In this document: positions 20,893 to 31,500 of the stretch, one piece after another
How the letters are laid out: every line of letters begins with the position of its first letter
Numbering within the stretch: position 1 is the stretch's first letter
NCBI GenBank assembly: GCA_021604145.1
Contig: BQIX01000001.1
Span: forward strand, 62,001-126,000
Length of the DNA stretch: 64,000 nt
Reading direction: 5' to 3'
Source: Nitrospirales bacterium
GTDB lineage: Bacteria > Nitrospirota > Nitrospiria > Nitrospirales > UBA8639
The notes under the pieces: generated by a model
Database searches by the model: none
What the model was told of the DNA's origin: nothing
What the model saw: only the letters and a program-made list of their open reading frames with translations
Position numbers and translations under genes: made by a program

Positions 20893-21792
20893 ATGATGAA
20901 ATATCTACAAGCCGGAAACAGAATTCATTTAGTGGACAAAAAGGATCGGCATTATGCTCTCACATTGAAGGCTGGTGATGTCTTTCAATTGAGCGGAGAG
21001 AAAATTGCCCACGATGATCTCATTGGAATTCCCGATGGAACCATGGTGCACCTCTCAACCGGAAGGGCAATGCTCGCCATCTATCCCACATTGGCGGAAT
21101 ATTCAGTCAAAATGCCAAGAGGGGCACAAGTCATTTACCCCAAAGATTTGGCTATGATTACGATTTGGGGAGATATGTATCCGGGGGCTCGTGTCTTAGA
21201 GGCCGGCGTCGGATCCGGTTCGTTAACGATGGCTCTACTCCGAGCTGTCGGTGAACGTGGAACAGTCGTCAGTTATGAAATGCGGGATGAGTTTGCAAGA
21301 ACCGCAAGCAAAAATATTGAACGCTATATGGGAGCCGTTCCAAATTTTACTTTAAGGTTAGGGGATATTTTTCAAGGGATTCATGAAGACGATCTTCAAG
21401 AAGGCCTCTTTGATCGGATTGTGTTGGATCTGTCGGAACCGTGGCAGGTCGTACCCCACGCGGTTTCCGGCTTACGGTGCGGGGGGCTCTACCTTAGCTT
21501 TGTGCCGACGATTCCGCAGGTCATGCAAACCGTTGCTGCGTTAGAAGAGACTCGGGAGTTTGCCCTTATTGAAACATTTGAAACCCTTTTGCGCACATGG
21601 AATATTCAAGGCCGGAGCGTGAGACCCGACCATCGTATGGTGGCGCACTCAGGATTTATTACGGTTGCAAGAAAGATAGATAGAGGAACGTGGGAGTTGC
21701 CCTCTCCAGTGCAAGAGCTCGAAGCAAGCCCGGACAATACTGACATGATCATGGAGGATCAAGACCCAAATGAAGAACAGCAGATATCGTGA
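20893..21792 (+). CDS. trmI: tRNA (adenine-N1)-methyltransferase, TrmI/Gcd14 family
   Basis: VIYPKDLAMITIWGDMYPGARVLEAGVGSGSLTMALLRAVGERGTVVSYEMRDEFARTASKNI. Confidence 0.85.
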   Translation: MMKYLQAGNRIHLVDKKDRHYALTLKAGDVFQLSGEKIAHDDLIGIPDGTMVHLSTGRAMLAIYPTLAEYSVKMPRGAQVIYPKDLAMITIWGDMYPGARVLEAGVGSGSLTMALLRAVGERGTVVSYEMRDEFARTASKNIERYMGAVPNFTLRLGDIFQGIHEDDLQEGLFDRIVLDLSEPWQVVPHAVSGLRCGGLYLSFVPTIPQVMQTVAALEETREFALIETFETLLRTWNIQGRSVRPDHRMVAHSGFITVARKIDRGTWELPSPVQELEASPDNTDMIMEDQDPNEEQQIS

Positions 21793-21831
21793 TTGTGTCA
21801 TTTGGGATAAGCCAAAAAGGATAGACGAGAG

Positions 21832-22209
21832 GTGGAAACCAGAGAGAAAACCATTGTTATTGTTGATGACGACGACGATATTCGAGAGTTGGTTGAAATA
21901 ACGCTAGAGGATTCACAGTATCGACTCTATACGGCGGAAGATGGTGAAGCGGGGCTTCAGATCATTCACCGCCACAGGCCGGATTTGGTTATCTTGGACT
22001 GGGTTATGCCCAGACTTGATGGACTCGACGTGGCCAGACGATTACGCGAGAACCCGGTCACGGCGGGGATTGCCGTGGTCATGCTGACGAGTCAAGACAA
22101 TCGTGACCACCAAGATGAAATTCACACGCTCGGAATCTTTTCCTACCTGCAGAAGCCTTTCAGTCCCCTCGAACTGATACAGACTGTTCAGAAAGCGTTG
22201 GCGGGATGA
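21832..22209 (+). CDS. Response regulator receiver (CheY-like), GTG start
   Basis: TIVIVDDDDDIRELVEITL...PDLVILDWVMPRLDGLDVARRLR...AVVMLTSQ...YLQKPFSPLEL. Confidence 0.95.
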   Translation: METREKTIVIVDDDDDIRELVEITLEDSQYRLYTAEDGEAGLQIIHRHRPDLVILDWVMPRLDGLDVARRLRENPVTAGIAVVMLTSQDNRDHQDEIHTLGIFSYLQKPFSPLELIQTVQKALAG

Positions 22210-22239
22210 TGTTTGTCTCTTTGAAGAGTGGGTTCGTCA

Positions 22240-23088
22240 ATGTCCCATGAAATCTCTGAGGACGGCAATCCCGCTGTGCAACGCCAATTAGATGCCTCCC
22301 GCACCCAACTTGCGCGGTATGCAACAGACCTCAAGACCCTGCTTCGACGGGAGGCGGCAAAGACAAGGCAAATCACCAGAGTCAACAAACAGTTGAAAGC
22401 CTACGCCCGTGACTTGAAAAAGTCCTATGATGCCGAACAACGAAAAAATCATGAATTGGAACAGGCCTATGCAGAAACCATCGTTCGTCTTTCCTTGGCC
22501 TCTCGATACAAAGATGAGGAGACGGGGGGACACATCGAACGATTAAGCCATTATTCGAAAACCATGGCATTATGCATTGGTTGGAGTGACGAGGCCGCTC
22601 AGCAGCTCTTTGCGGCGGCGCCCATGCATGATGTGGGAAAGATTGGCATTCCTGATGCCGTGTTAGGCAAACAAGGCCCGTTGGAAGAAGAGGAGTGGGA
22701 CATGATCAAGACGCATCCCACATTGGGCGCAAGTCTGTTGGCAGGTTCCTCGTCGCCGTTGTTGAAAATGGCTCGGGAAGTGGCGATTACACATCATGAG
22801 CGGTGGGACGGAAGCGGATATCCATATGGTCTCAAGGGGGAACAGATTCCGCTCACCGGACGTATTGTCATGCTAGGGGATCAGTATGATGCGCTGCGAA
22901 GCAAGCGGCCGTATAAACCATCATTTTCGCACAAGAAGGCATGCGATTTAATATTGCATGGCAATGAACGAACAAAACCTGCTCACTTCGACCCGCAATT
23001 GCTGTCGGCCTTTCGTGAAATTCATCATGAGTTTGACGGCATTTACTCAAGAGTCATCGAGGAGACAAGCGGCCTCATCCCTTCATAA
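22240..23088 (+). CDS. HD domain (HD-GYP type) phosphohydrolase
   Basis: GGHIERLSHYSKTMAL...APMHDVGKIGIPDAVLGKQGPL...ITHHERWDGSGYPYGLKGEQIPLTGRIVMLGDQYDAL. Confidence 0.93.
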   Translation: MSHEISEDGNPAVQRQLDASRTQLARYATDLKTLLRREAAKTRQITRVNKQLKAYARDLKKSYDAEQRKNHELEQAYAETIVRLSLASRYKDEETGGHIERLSHYSKTMALCIGWSDEAAQQLFAAAPMHDVGKIGIPDAVLGKQGPLEEEEWDMIKTHPTLGASLLAGSSSPLLKMAREVAITHHERWDGSGYPYGLKGEQIPLTGRIVMLGDQYDALRSKRPYKPSFSHKKACDLILHGNERTKPAHFDPQLLSAFREIHHEFDGIYSRVIEETSGLIPS

Positions 23089-23138
23089 AGACGCTTCGTC
23101 CCCCTTTGCTTGAACGGCTACGACTGCAACGTTTTACG

Positions 23139-23564
23139 TTAACGAGGGCGTTCAACCGCATACCCGGCTTCCTGCCACGCATTCATACTCCCTTCGACGT
23201 TGTACACATGTTTATACCCCAATTCCATTAAGGTATTGGCTGCAATGTTGCTCCGGTGTCCGGTTTGACAATAGACAACAATATGATCATCGGGTCGAGC
23301 CTCCAGGTCTCGATAGCGTTGCGGGAGCTCCCGATAATTGATATTGAAATCAGTTCCCGGAATAAACCCATCCTGGTGTTCCTCTGCTGTTCTTACATCG
23401 ATGAGGATAAATCCTTTTTGCATGGGATTGGAGACTTTATCGAGTCCCGCCTTTACTTGCTGGACATTCAATACATAGGGTTGGGCTGCATAACTCGTGA
23501 GATTCAAGCCTACGAACATAAACACCGTAAGAGGGACGATGATGAAGATATTCATCTGTTTCAT
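23139..23564 (-). CDS. Rhodanese-like domain protein, exported
   Basis: GFILIDVRTAEEHQDGFIPGTDFNINY...IVVYCQTGHRSNIAANTLMELGYKHVYNVEGSMNAWQEAG (active-site Cys loop CQTGHRS). Confidence 0.92.
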   Translation of the reverse strand: MKQMNIFIIVPLTVFMFVGLNLTSYAAQPYVLNVQQVKAGLDKVSNPMQKGFILIDVRTAEEHQDGFIPGTDFNINYRELPQRYRDLEARPDDHIVVYCQTGHRSNIAANTLMELGYKHVYNVEGSMNAWQEAGYAVERPR

Positions 23565-23652
23565 GATGAGGTCTCCTTTATAAGTCGTTCAGGCAACGGT
23601 ATACTCAGGGCGGTTATCAACCGTATGTGTGACACGTAACAGGAATGTGAGG

Positions 23653-24039
23653 ATGAACAGCCCGCTCACTATAAAAAATCTTATGCTGGTTTGGAAGCGT
23701 TGGTCAAGTATGGTGAGTCTTGTGTTAGGAGCGGGTTGTGTCCTAGGGTGTGGCGCAGGCGTGGTGATGCATTCGAATGGCAAAGGCGGAGGCGTGGTGC
23801 AATATGTGTTTCAAGAACATGATGGCCACTTGTTATCTCCGAATCGATCGGATGCCCTGCATCAAATTAGACAGTATTGTCAGGGTTCGTATGTGATTCA
23901 ACGAGAAGGACCGACACATGGACGGAAGCGGGTGGTTGAGGGTGTGGCGGGAACAGATGTGGTAACTGAAGATTGGTGGGGGATTCAATTTGACTGTCAA
24001 GCAAGCTCAACGTCATTCAGTCGATCACAGCGTAGCTAG
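23653..24039 (+). CDS. Hypothetical secreted protein
   Basis: MNSPLTIKNLMLVWKRWSSMVSLVLGAGCVLGCGAG... signal/lipobox-like start; convergent with pyrE. Confidence 0.55.
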   Translation: MNSPLTIKNLMLVWKRWSSMVSLVLGAGCVLGCGAGVVMHSNGKGGGVVQYVFQEHDGHLLSPNRSDALHQIRQYCQGSYVIQREGPTHGRKRVVEGVAGTDVVTEDWWGIQFDCQASSTSFSRSQRS

Positions 24040-24647
24040 GCCGGTTGACTCTCTTTCAGATCGTCCAACGTGAGAAGGCGGACTAACTCAAGGCCATGGT
24101 CTGCGAGACGTTGCTGTCCTTCTTGTTCTGAACGATCGACAATGACTAAGGCACGTGTCACGACGAGTCCGGCTTCTCGTGCCGCGTCTGCCGCTTTGAT
24201 GAGGGATCCGCCGGTGGTGAGGACATCATCAACAATGATCGCCGTATCGCCAGGAGAAAAGGTGCCTTCAATCAACTTGCCAAGGCCATGATCTTTCGCT
24301 TGTTTTCTGACCACAAACGTGCGCCATGTGCGGCAAGGTTGTGCGGAATATCCATAATCGGAAATACAGGTGGCGAGCGGAATAGCGCCAATTTCAAGTC
24401 CTCCAACCAAATCAAACATGAAGTGTTGTAGGGAGTCATAGGCGAGTTGTGCGACAAGGTGACGGGGTTCTGGATGCGACAAGACAATACGGCAATCGAT
24501 GTAGTAAGGACTGGTGCGTCCTGAAGCCAGACGAAAGCCAGTGCGTTCATTCCATTGAAAGGCATTGGTTGTATGGAAGGCCTGTAGAAGGTCTTGTTTT
24601 GACATGATGGAGATACGTGAAAGAATGATTGTGAGAAAAACGGCCAC
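24036..24647 (-). CDS. pyrE: Orotate phosphoribosyltransferase
   Basis: RTSPYYIDCRIVLSHPE...VGGLEIGAIPLATCIS...FVVRKQAKDHGLGKLIEGTFSPGDTAIIVDDVLTTGGSLIKAADAAREAG. Confidence 0.9.
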   Translation of the reverse strand: MAVFLTIILSRISIMSKQDLLQAFHTTNAFQWNERTGFRLASGRTSPYYIDCRIVLSHPEPRHLVAQLAYDSLQHFMFDLVGGLEIGAIPLATCISDYGYSAQPCRTWRTFVVRKQAKDHGLGKLIEGTFSPGDTAIIVDDVLTTGGSLIKAADAAREAGLVVTRALVIVDRSEQEGQQRLADHGLELVRLLTLDDLKESQPA

Positions 24648-24717
24648 TCTTGTACCATTGGGTCAATATGAAATGCAAATGATAGAGCTTTAGTCTCTCA
24701 ACGAGGAGTGTATACCG

Positions 24718-25572
24718 ATGTTTAAGGTGAAGAAGCGTCCCCTGAAAAAAGAAAAATTGCCGGTGTTGTATAACATCCTTGAGAACTATACCGATCATGA
24801 TCCACCGGGAAATGTCATGGTCTGTGCGATGACCGAACCGGAAGATATCGCCGTTCACGCCAGAGTCTTGTCCGAAAGTTACGAGATTCCGCTCAAAACC
24901 GTGACGCAGTTATTGACTGAAGGCGGCATGTATCAGTACCCACAGTCTGGAAGTCTGGTCACCAAAGGTCTCTTCGTGTGTACCGTCGATTCCTCGGGGC
25001 AACAACCGAAACAGACATGGGTCCTGGATCTTGAGCAGTACGCCGATGCCGAACAGTTACGCCGGAGTTGGGGGCTTTCGATGGAAGAGGCGGCAACCCG
25101 TGTCTTTTATCGAACACTGCCCGAAGAGCTCAAAGAACGGCTCAAGCAAAAAAATCTTGGAATTGACTATGCCAAACTAGAATTATCCGTCGCACGCGGA
25201 GGCGATGTGAAATATATTGATTTCCGCAAAGATTGGTCTCTGCATTTTAAACGGAAATGTGTCATGTCGGATGGAAAGCTGATTGAAACGAGCGGACTTG
25301 AGGATTTTTCGGAATTTCACGGTGTGAGTGTTCAAGAGGCGCAAGCCTTATTAGCCGATGGCGGTACATGTGAGGTGAAATCCGGAGGCGTCCTGGCCTG
25401 TCAAATTATTAACGGTCAGCCATCTGTGGCGCGATTTAATGCCCGGCAATATTCCAAAGCCAAAGCGCTTGTGAAGTCGAAAGATCTTCATATAATGGAT
25501 GCGCTGAGTGAAGTAGCCATGAGTGACCCCGTGTTAATGCGTGCCCTGCAGCGTGCTGACACTGCCAAATAA
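24718..25572 (+). CDS. Uncharacterised protein with two divergent copies of a ~70-aa module
   Basis: No family recognised. SESYEIPLKTVTQLLTEGGMYQYPQSGSLV... and SEFHGVSVQEAQALLADGGTCEVKSGGVL... appear homologous. Confidence 0.75.
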   Translation: MFKVKKRPLKKEKLPVLYNILENYTDHDPPGNVMVCAMTEPEDIAVHARVLSESYEIPLKTVTQLLTEGGMYQYPQSGSLVTKGLFVCTVDSSGQQPKQTWVLDLEQYADAEQLRRSWGLSMEEAATRVFYRTLPEELKERLKQKNLGIDYAKLELSVARGGDVKYIDFRKDWSLHFKRKCVMSDGKLIETSGLEDFSEFHGVSVQEAQALLADGGTCEVKSGGVLACQIINGQPSVARFNARQYSKAKALVKSKDLHIMDALSEVAMSDPVLMRALQRADTAK

Positions 25573-25776
25573 AACAGGTGCTCAAGAAATCCTCCATTTC
25601 TCACTGTGTCACCGTCTAACGTTCTCTGTGATTTTTGCCGCGCCCAACCCTTTTCCCCTTTCTATCATATTCCTCAAGAGATCGTGTGAAATCGCCGATC
25701 AATTCAACAGAACCCAACAGAACCTCAATTTAACGGGTTTGCTAGAAAGTGAAGACATATGTTTTGTGAAGAACGT

Positions 25777-26634
25777 ATGATCGTTGAACAACTGATCCAA
25801 GACTGCGATGATTTGCCGACGTTCCCGGACGTCTATCTGCGTGTGAAAGAGGTGGTTGAAGATCCCAAGGCGTCAATGGTTGAGTTGGCACGGGCACTAT
25901 CCGTTGATCCGGCAATGACGGCTCGAGTTTTGAGGTTAGTCAATAGTCCCTTTTATGGATTATCAGGCAAAATTGAAACGGTTTCTCGCGCTGCGAGTAT
26001 TTTGGGTATGCAGCCAATCCATGATCTGGTGCTTGCCACGTCTCTTGCCACGGCGTTTTCTAAAATCCAGCCGGATGTGATGGATATGAAAACCTTTTGG
26101 CAGCATTGTGTCGAGCGCGGATTGTTGGCGCGGGCGTTAGGGCAACATTGTCAATTGATCGATAGTGAGCGATTATTCGTTGGCGGACTGCTCTGTGACA
26201 TTGGACACCTGGTCTTGTATCAAAAGATGCCGGACCTTGCCACTCAGGTGTTCGAGCGGGCAAAAACTGAAAAAGTCCTACGACCAAAGCTCGAACAGGA
26301 GAAGATTGGGTTTGAAGCTGCAGAAGTGGGTGCGTGCTTATTAGCGTATTGGCACATTCCATCCAACTATCAGTTGTCGACTCGTTATCATATGAGTCCG
26401 TCGAATGCAACAGAATCTTCTTTAGAACTCGATATCGTGCATTTTGTTGGAGTTGTGGTGGAATGTCAGTCGTTGGATATCCCGAGGGAACACTGGAAGC
26501 AATGGCTGACGATCCATGGGCAAGAATTGCAAACTCTGCCGGATGAAGATCTCACTCGAATGCTTGAGTCGGTTCAAGAAGGATTGAGCCAGACACTTGA
26601 CATGTTTTCTCCAGCTACCGAGCATGCGGCATAA
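25777..26634 (+). CDS. HDOD domain signal-transduction protein
   Basis: DLPTFPDVYLRVKEVVEDPKASMVELARALSVDPAMTARVLRLVNSPFYGLSGKIETVSRAASILGMQPIHDLVLATSL. Confidence 0.92.
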   Translation: MIVEQLIQDCDDLPTFPDVYLRVKEVVEDPKASMVELARALSVDPAMTARVLRLVNSPFYGLSGKIETVSRAASILGMQPIHDLVLATSLATAFSKIQPDVMDMKTFWQHCVERGLLARALGQHCQLIDSERLFVGGLLCDIGHLVLYQKMPDLATQVFERAKTEKVLRPKLEQEKIGFEAAEVGACLLAYWHIPSNYQLSTRYHMSPSNATESSLELDIVHFVGVVVECQSLDIPREHWKQWLTIHGQELQTLPDEDLTRMLESVQEGLSQTLDMFSPATEHAA

Positions 26635-26645
26635 CCTGGGAAATA

Positions 26646-26880
26646 ATGCAGCGCGTCTCAAGAAACACGTCGCTCGTCGTTCGTGAATCGTCGTTCGTTA
26701 AAGAATGCTCTAAACGCTTTTCATTCACAAGATACGCTTCACGCTTGCGTGCCAGGCCTACTTCGCCGAAGTCGCTACGAAGGTTGAAAGCGCTCCTGGC
26801 CGTCGTAGCCGAGACGCTACTATGGTGGAGTCCGCACAGCGCGCAGGCACGAACAACGAGCAACGAGTCACGAGCAACAA
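26646..26880. repeat. Non-coding element bounded by imperfect inverted CGTTCGT/ACGAGCAACGAG-type repeats
   Basis: Left CGCTCGTCGTTCGTGAATCGTCGTTCGTT versus right CACGAACAACGAGCAACGAGTCACGAGCAAC (approximate reverse complement); internal palindrome ACTTCGCCGAAGT. Confidence 0.5.
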
Positions 26881-26952
26881 AATAGGTCCTTCGTCTTCCG
26901 ATTTCCGTCTCACGGTTTTCCTATTCCGAGACAGCATTCTCAATGCTTGCCT

Positions 26953-28482
26953 TCAGTGTTTGTTTGCTGTGGCCAGCTCCTCGCAGGATTCCGGTTCCCA
27001 GGTCTTGACTTGATTACGGCCTCCCTCTTTCGCCAGGTAGAGGGCCTGATCTGCCTGTTCGATCAACTCTGACGGGTCAACAGTTTCCGGGCATATCGCC
27101 GAGACGCCAAAACTGGCCGTAATGCTGAGGCCTGATGTCGTGCGGATCTTGGCTCCACTCTCGGCTTCGACTTTTCGGCACATACGTGTGGCAATCTCCC
27201 TGGCGTAAGAACTATCCGCCTTGGGTAAAATGATACAAAACTCTTCTCCGCCATACCGTCCCATGATGTCGCTTGGACGAATGCATTCACTCATGGTTTT
27301 CACAAAGACCTTAATGACTTGATCCCCTAGGGCATGTCCGTAGCGGTCATTAAAGGACTTAAAATGGTCGATATCGGTCATAATGCAACTGAGGGCCGTT
27401 CCTCCCTCTTTGGCTGACACGTATAATTGATCCAATTGTTCAAAGAAGGCACGCCGATTCAGGCAGCCTGTCATCGGATCCCTTGTGGCCAAGAGTTCAA
27501 GTTCCGCGTTCTTTTTTAGCAGTTCGTCCTGCGTTTCATGTAAGTTCTGTAACGTTTCCACAAGTTGGGCATTGGCGAGATCGAGCTCCGTGACATCGTT
27601 GAAGGAAACCAGTACGCCAGTCACGCGGCCAGCGTCGTCATTAATGGGGGAACAATTGAGCAACAATTTTCTGAATGTATTTTCCGATTGGATGAGTATT
27701 CTGGGAGATGCCGTCTGTGGGCTATTCTGTGTTCGGGCAAGCACCCAAGGTAGATCTTCTGCCACATGGGCTTCTGTCGTGACCCAAGGCAAGGTTGAAA
27801 TATCTGAGCCGATGAGGGCCGTGATATCTTTGCCAGACTGTCGTAAAAATGCGGTATTGGACAAGATAATTTGATCATTGGGGTCGAGGATTACGACACC
27901 TTCTTCTAGGTTATCAAGGGCCGCCTTGACTCGTTTGGGAACAACCGAGGAGGGGTCCAAATGCCGGAGGGTGCGTTTCATGAAAAAATAGAACCCAAGA
28001 AATCCCAAGAGTGCCACAGTCACAACAAAACGCGTCCATGGTGATGAGAGTATGTCCAAGGTTGGGACATCCTGTTCAGACTGAAATCGAATTTGGAGAG
28101 TCCCCCATCGGGCCAATCCCTGAAAAATAGGAATTTGGACATGATCAAGCGTGGATTCGTTGTTCGGCGGGGGAGTCCAGAGATTCTGATGGTCTAGGGT
28201 TTCGGCAAGAATTTCCCCGTGCACAGAAATCAATCCTGCAGAGAGAATATCGTGCGTGCGTTCAACGAGTGAGTCCATGGCCTCTTCGATCGTTGTAAAG
28301 TCACCTTGACCGGCGAGGGTGGAATATTGAACGGCAAGCGATTCGGCAAGAGTCCGACGATAGGTAAATGTTTGTTTGTAATCGTCCGGTGCCACATCAA
28401 AAAACGTATTGCTCAACATGATTGATGTGATCGTCACTGAGACTAACCCAATACTGATGGAAATCAGGGGCGAGAGTCGCAT
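26953..28482 (-). CDS. Membrane diguanylate cyclase with PAS and GGDEF domains
   Basis: Two hydrophobic segments; PAS-like region; MTDIDHFKSFNDRYGHALGDQV...GRYGGEEFCIILPKA (active GGEEF). Confidence 0.93.
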   Translation of the reverse strand: MRLSPLISISIGLVSVTITSIMLSNTFFDVAPDDYKQTFTYRRTLAESLAVQYSTLAGQGDFTTIEEAMDSLVERTHDILSAGLISVHGEILAETLDHQNLWTPPPNNESTLDHVQIPIFQGLARWGTLQIRFQSEQDVPTLDILSSPWTRFVVTVALLGFLGFYFFMKRTLRHLDPSSVVPKRVKAALDNLEEGVVILDPNDQIILSNTAFLRQSGKDITALIGSDISTLPWVTTEAHVAEDLPWVLARTQNSPQTASPRILIQSENTFRKLLLNCSPINDDAGRVTGVLVSFNDVTELDLANAQLVETLQNLHETQDELLKKNAELELLATRDPMTGCLNRRAFFEQLDQLYVSAKEGGTALSCIMTDIDHFKSFNDRYGHALGDQVIKVFVKTMSECIRPSDIMGRYGGEEFCIILPKADSSYAREIATRMCRKVEAESGAKIRTTSGLSITASFGVSAICPETVDPSELIEQADQALYLAKEGGRNQVKTWEPESCEELATANKH

Positions 28483-28519
28483 GGGTATGCACGTATGATG
28501 TTAAAAGGGAGTACCGGTC

Positions 28520-31500
28520 TTATGGTGTGTCTCGGAAGATCTTGTCGATTCCTTGATGTTCGTGGTTTTCTTGGTCGGTGACCGAGTCATTCGCATCCAG
28601 CTCGGCCTTCCGGGCAGTATAGCCGCCGGTCAAGACAGGGAGGGGGTCGAAGTGGCCCCAGGCCGGAAACGAGGCTAAGAGACTGGAGAGCAGGGATGTG
28701 CCGCGTAAGACCCAGGCCAGATAGCCTGCCGAGACCGTCAAGCCACCGCCGGTGGCGACGCCGGTGAGCATCTGGGTCTCATCCTGCTCGTGTTGCAGGG
28801 TGTCGTGTAAGTGCTGCGCCAGGGTGTCCAGTTGTGTCGCCAGTTCTCCCGACAGGAGCGGCCTCGGCGCCTCGGAGGTCAAGGCGGATACGAGGGAGCG
28901 GGACAGGGCCGCGTCTAAGACGGGGATGTTCGTGGCGGTCAATTGTGTCAGCTGAAGGGGGGACAGCAGCTCGATGGTGTGGGGCTGCATGGGATCGATG
29001 ACGCCTGCGGGGGTCGCGGGGGGGGGGCCTTGGGCGGGCGAGGCCTCATCCTCCAGGATAACAGGGGCGACGGCGTTCGGCGGCGTATCGGTCGGCAGGG
29101 TGGGTTGGGACGTGGCGATGGTTTCCGGAGCAGGTTCCTCAAGGGGGGAGTCCTCTTTGGACGACGGGGCGGCCTCCTGTTCTGCGGGGGGCGCTTGGAG
29201 CGGTGGAGCGGCTTCCATCACATTAGTGACGGTGACGTCCAAGGTTTGCGTATCCGTGTGGCCCTGGCTATCGCGGACCTGGACCTGGACGTGATAGACA
29301 TTATCCCCGTTGGCATCTCCGGGGGTTTCAAAATCGGGTGGGGTGGTAAAGGTTAAGGCCCCGGTTGTCGCATGGATGGTGAACCGACTGCGATCGGTGC
29401 CTCCCACAAGCTGAAAGGTCAGCGTCTCTCCCGGGAGATCGGCATCGGTGGCGGTGACGGTGGTGACGTTGGTCGTTGCCTCAGCCACATTCACACTGGC
29501 TGTGGCTCCGCCTCCATCACTAGTGATGCTGGGGGTGGTATTCGTATCGGTCACGGTGACGGTGATGGTTTGGAGGTCGGTGCCACCGTTGCCGTCGCTC
29601 ACTTGGACTTGAACTTCATACACATTGTCCATGTCCGCATCGGCTGGGCTGGCAAAAGCTGGCGCCGTATTAAAGGTCAATGCTCCGGTATTGGCATCGA
29701 GACTGAAAACCCCTTGATCCGCTCCCCCGACCAAGCTGTAGGACAACGTATCGGCTGGGACATCCACATCAGTTGACACAACCGTCGTGACGGCCGTGTT
29801 CCCTTCCACCACATTGATATTTGCGGTACCGCCTCCGCCGTTACTCGTAATCGTTGGCGCATCGTTGACGGCGGTGACGGTGATGGAGGCGGTGTCGGTG
29901 GCGGTGGAGAAGGCGGTGGTGCCCCCGTTGGTGGAGGCATCGACTTTGGTGCCGGCGGCGCCGCTGCTTTGATCCCAGGCGCGATAGGTGACGGAGGCGG
30001 TATCGGCGTTTTGGCCATCGGGGACGAAACGCAGACTGTCGGTTGCGCGTAACAACAAGGCCGACGTATTGGTGACGGTGCCAACGGCGGTCCAGCCCGA
30101 GCCGGTATTGTATTCCCAGGTGCCGTTACTGCTGTTCAAGCTGGTGATGGCAATGCCTTCCGCTGCGCCACTATCGACGTCGGAAATATCGGTGGTGACG
30201 ATGGCAGAGATAAGGTTTCCACTGTTGCTCGTGTCGTCCTCGGTGATGGTGGTCAAGCTCGGGGTCGACGGGGTCAACACCGGGGCATCGTTGACGGCGG
30301 TGACAGTCAAGGTGGCGGTCTCCGTCACTGTGCTATAGGCCGTCGTCCCGCCATTGGTACTCACATCGACCCCGGTGTCGCCATTGCTCCCGGTTGTCGT
30401 GTCCCACGCCCGGAAAGTGATCGCCCCCGCACTGCCCACATAGTTCGCATTGGGCACGAAGCGAATGGAGGCGATGCTATCCAAGAGCACAGCATTGGTA
30501 TTGGTGACGGCGCCAAAGGCCGTCCAGCCACTGCCGGTATTGTACTGCCACTGGCCGTTGGTATCGTCCACGCCGATGACGGCGATGCCTTCGGCGGCGC
30601 CGGTATCGACATCGGTGATGCGATCCCCTCCGGCACTACTGATGATGGTGGCGACGGTATCACCGGCGGACGCCGTGTCATCCTCCGCAATGTTCGTGAG
30701 CGTCATGGTGCTGGCATTATCGAGCACTGGCGCATCGTTGACGGCAGTGACGGTGATTGTTGCTGTAGCCGTGTCGGTCCCTCCATTTCCATCGCTCACC
30801 TGATAGGTAAAGGTATCAGTACCGTTGAAATTCACGACAGGCGTATAGGTAAATGATCCGTCGGGGTTGAGCGTAAATGAGGCTGCGTTGGAGGGACCCG
30901 TTACCAAGGAGGCAGTCAACGTGTCCCCATCGACATCAAAATCATTGCTCAGCACACCCTCACTGGTCGATACAACAAGGGTTCCCTCTTCTGCCACAGT
31001 GTAATCCTGTATACCTGCCGCGTATAAATCTTGAATAGTTTCAGTATCGAGTTGATTGCCAAAGATAGCGACTTCATCAATGAACCCTGCAAAGAAATTG
31101 TCAAGGGGGGTGGCAACTAAATCCCCACTAGTCCTGGTACTTGCTCCAATGGCAATGGGGTCAAAATTTCCGCTTCCACCTGAGGTAGTTCCCAGGCCGC
31201 CGGTATATGAGTCGGTGGCTTCTGACTGGCCGTCAAAATAGAGAGCCATTCCGTCGGCGCCAAAGGTAAAGGCCACATGGTGCCATGTCCCAGCTGTGGC
31301 GGTGCTGGTTGTTGTGATGATGAAATCTGCCCCCGTACTTTGAAGACGCGCTTCTAATTGGCCACTGGCTAACAAACGGATGGTTAGGTGCCCTCCCGTA
31401 TCGTGGCCGGTAGAGTCTTTAGAAAATAGACCTTGTATGGTCCCAATACTGTCGGCCTTAAACCAAAGCTGTACTGAACCATCATCGAGTAGATAACTGG

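Noticed and set aside
26646-26885. ORFs 26615..26863 (-), 26646..26885 (+), 26758..26943 (-)
   Set aside because: They translate the inverted-repeat segment (e.g. NNEQRVTSNK) and overlap each other on both strands; typical artefacts of an intergenic repeat.
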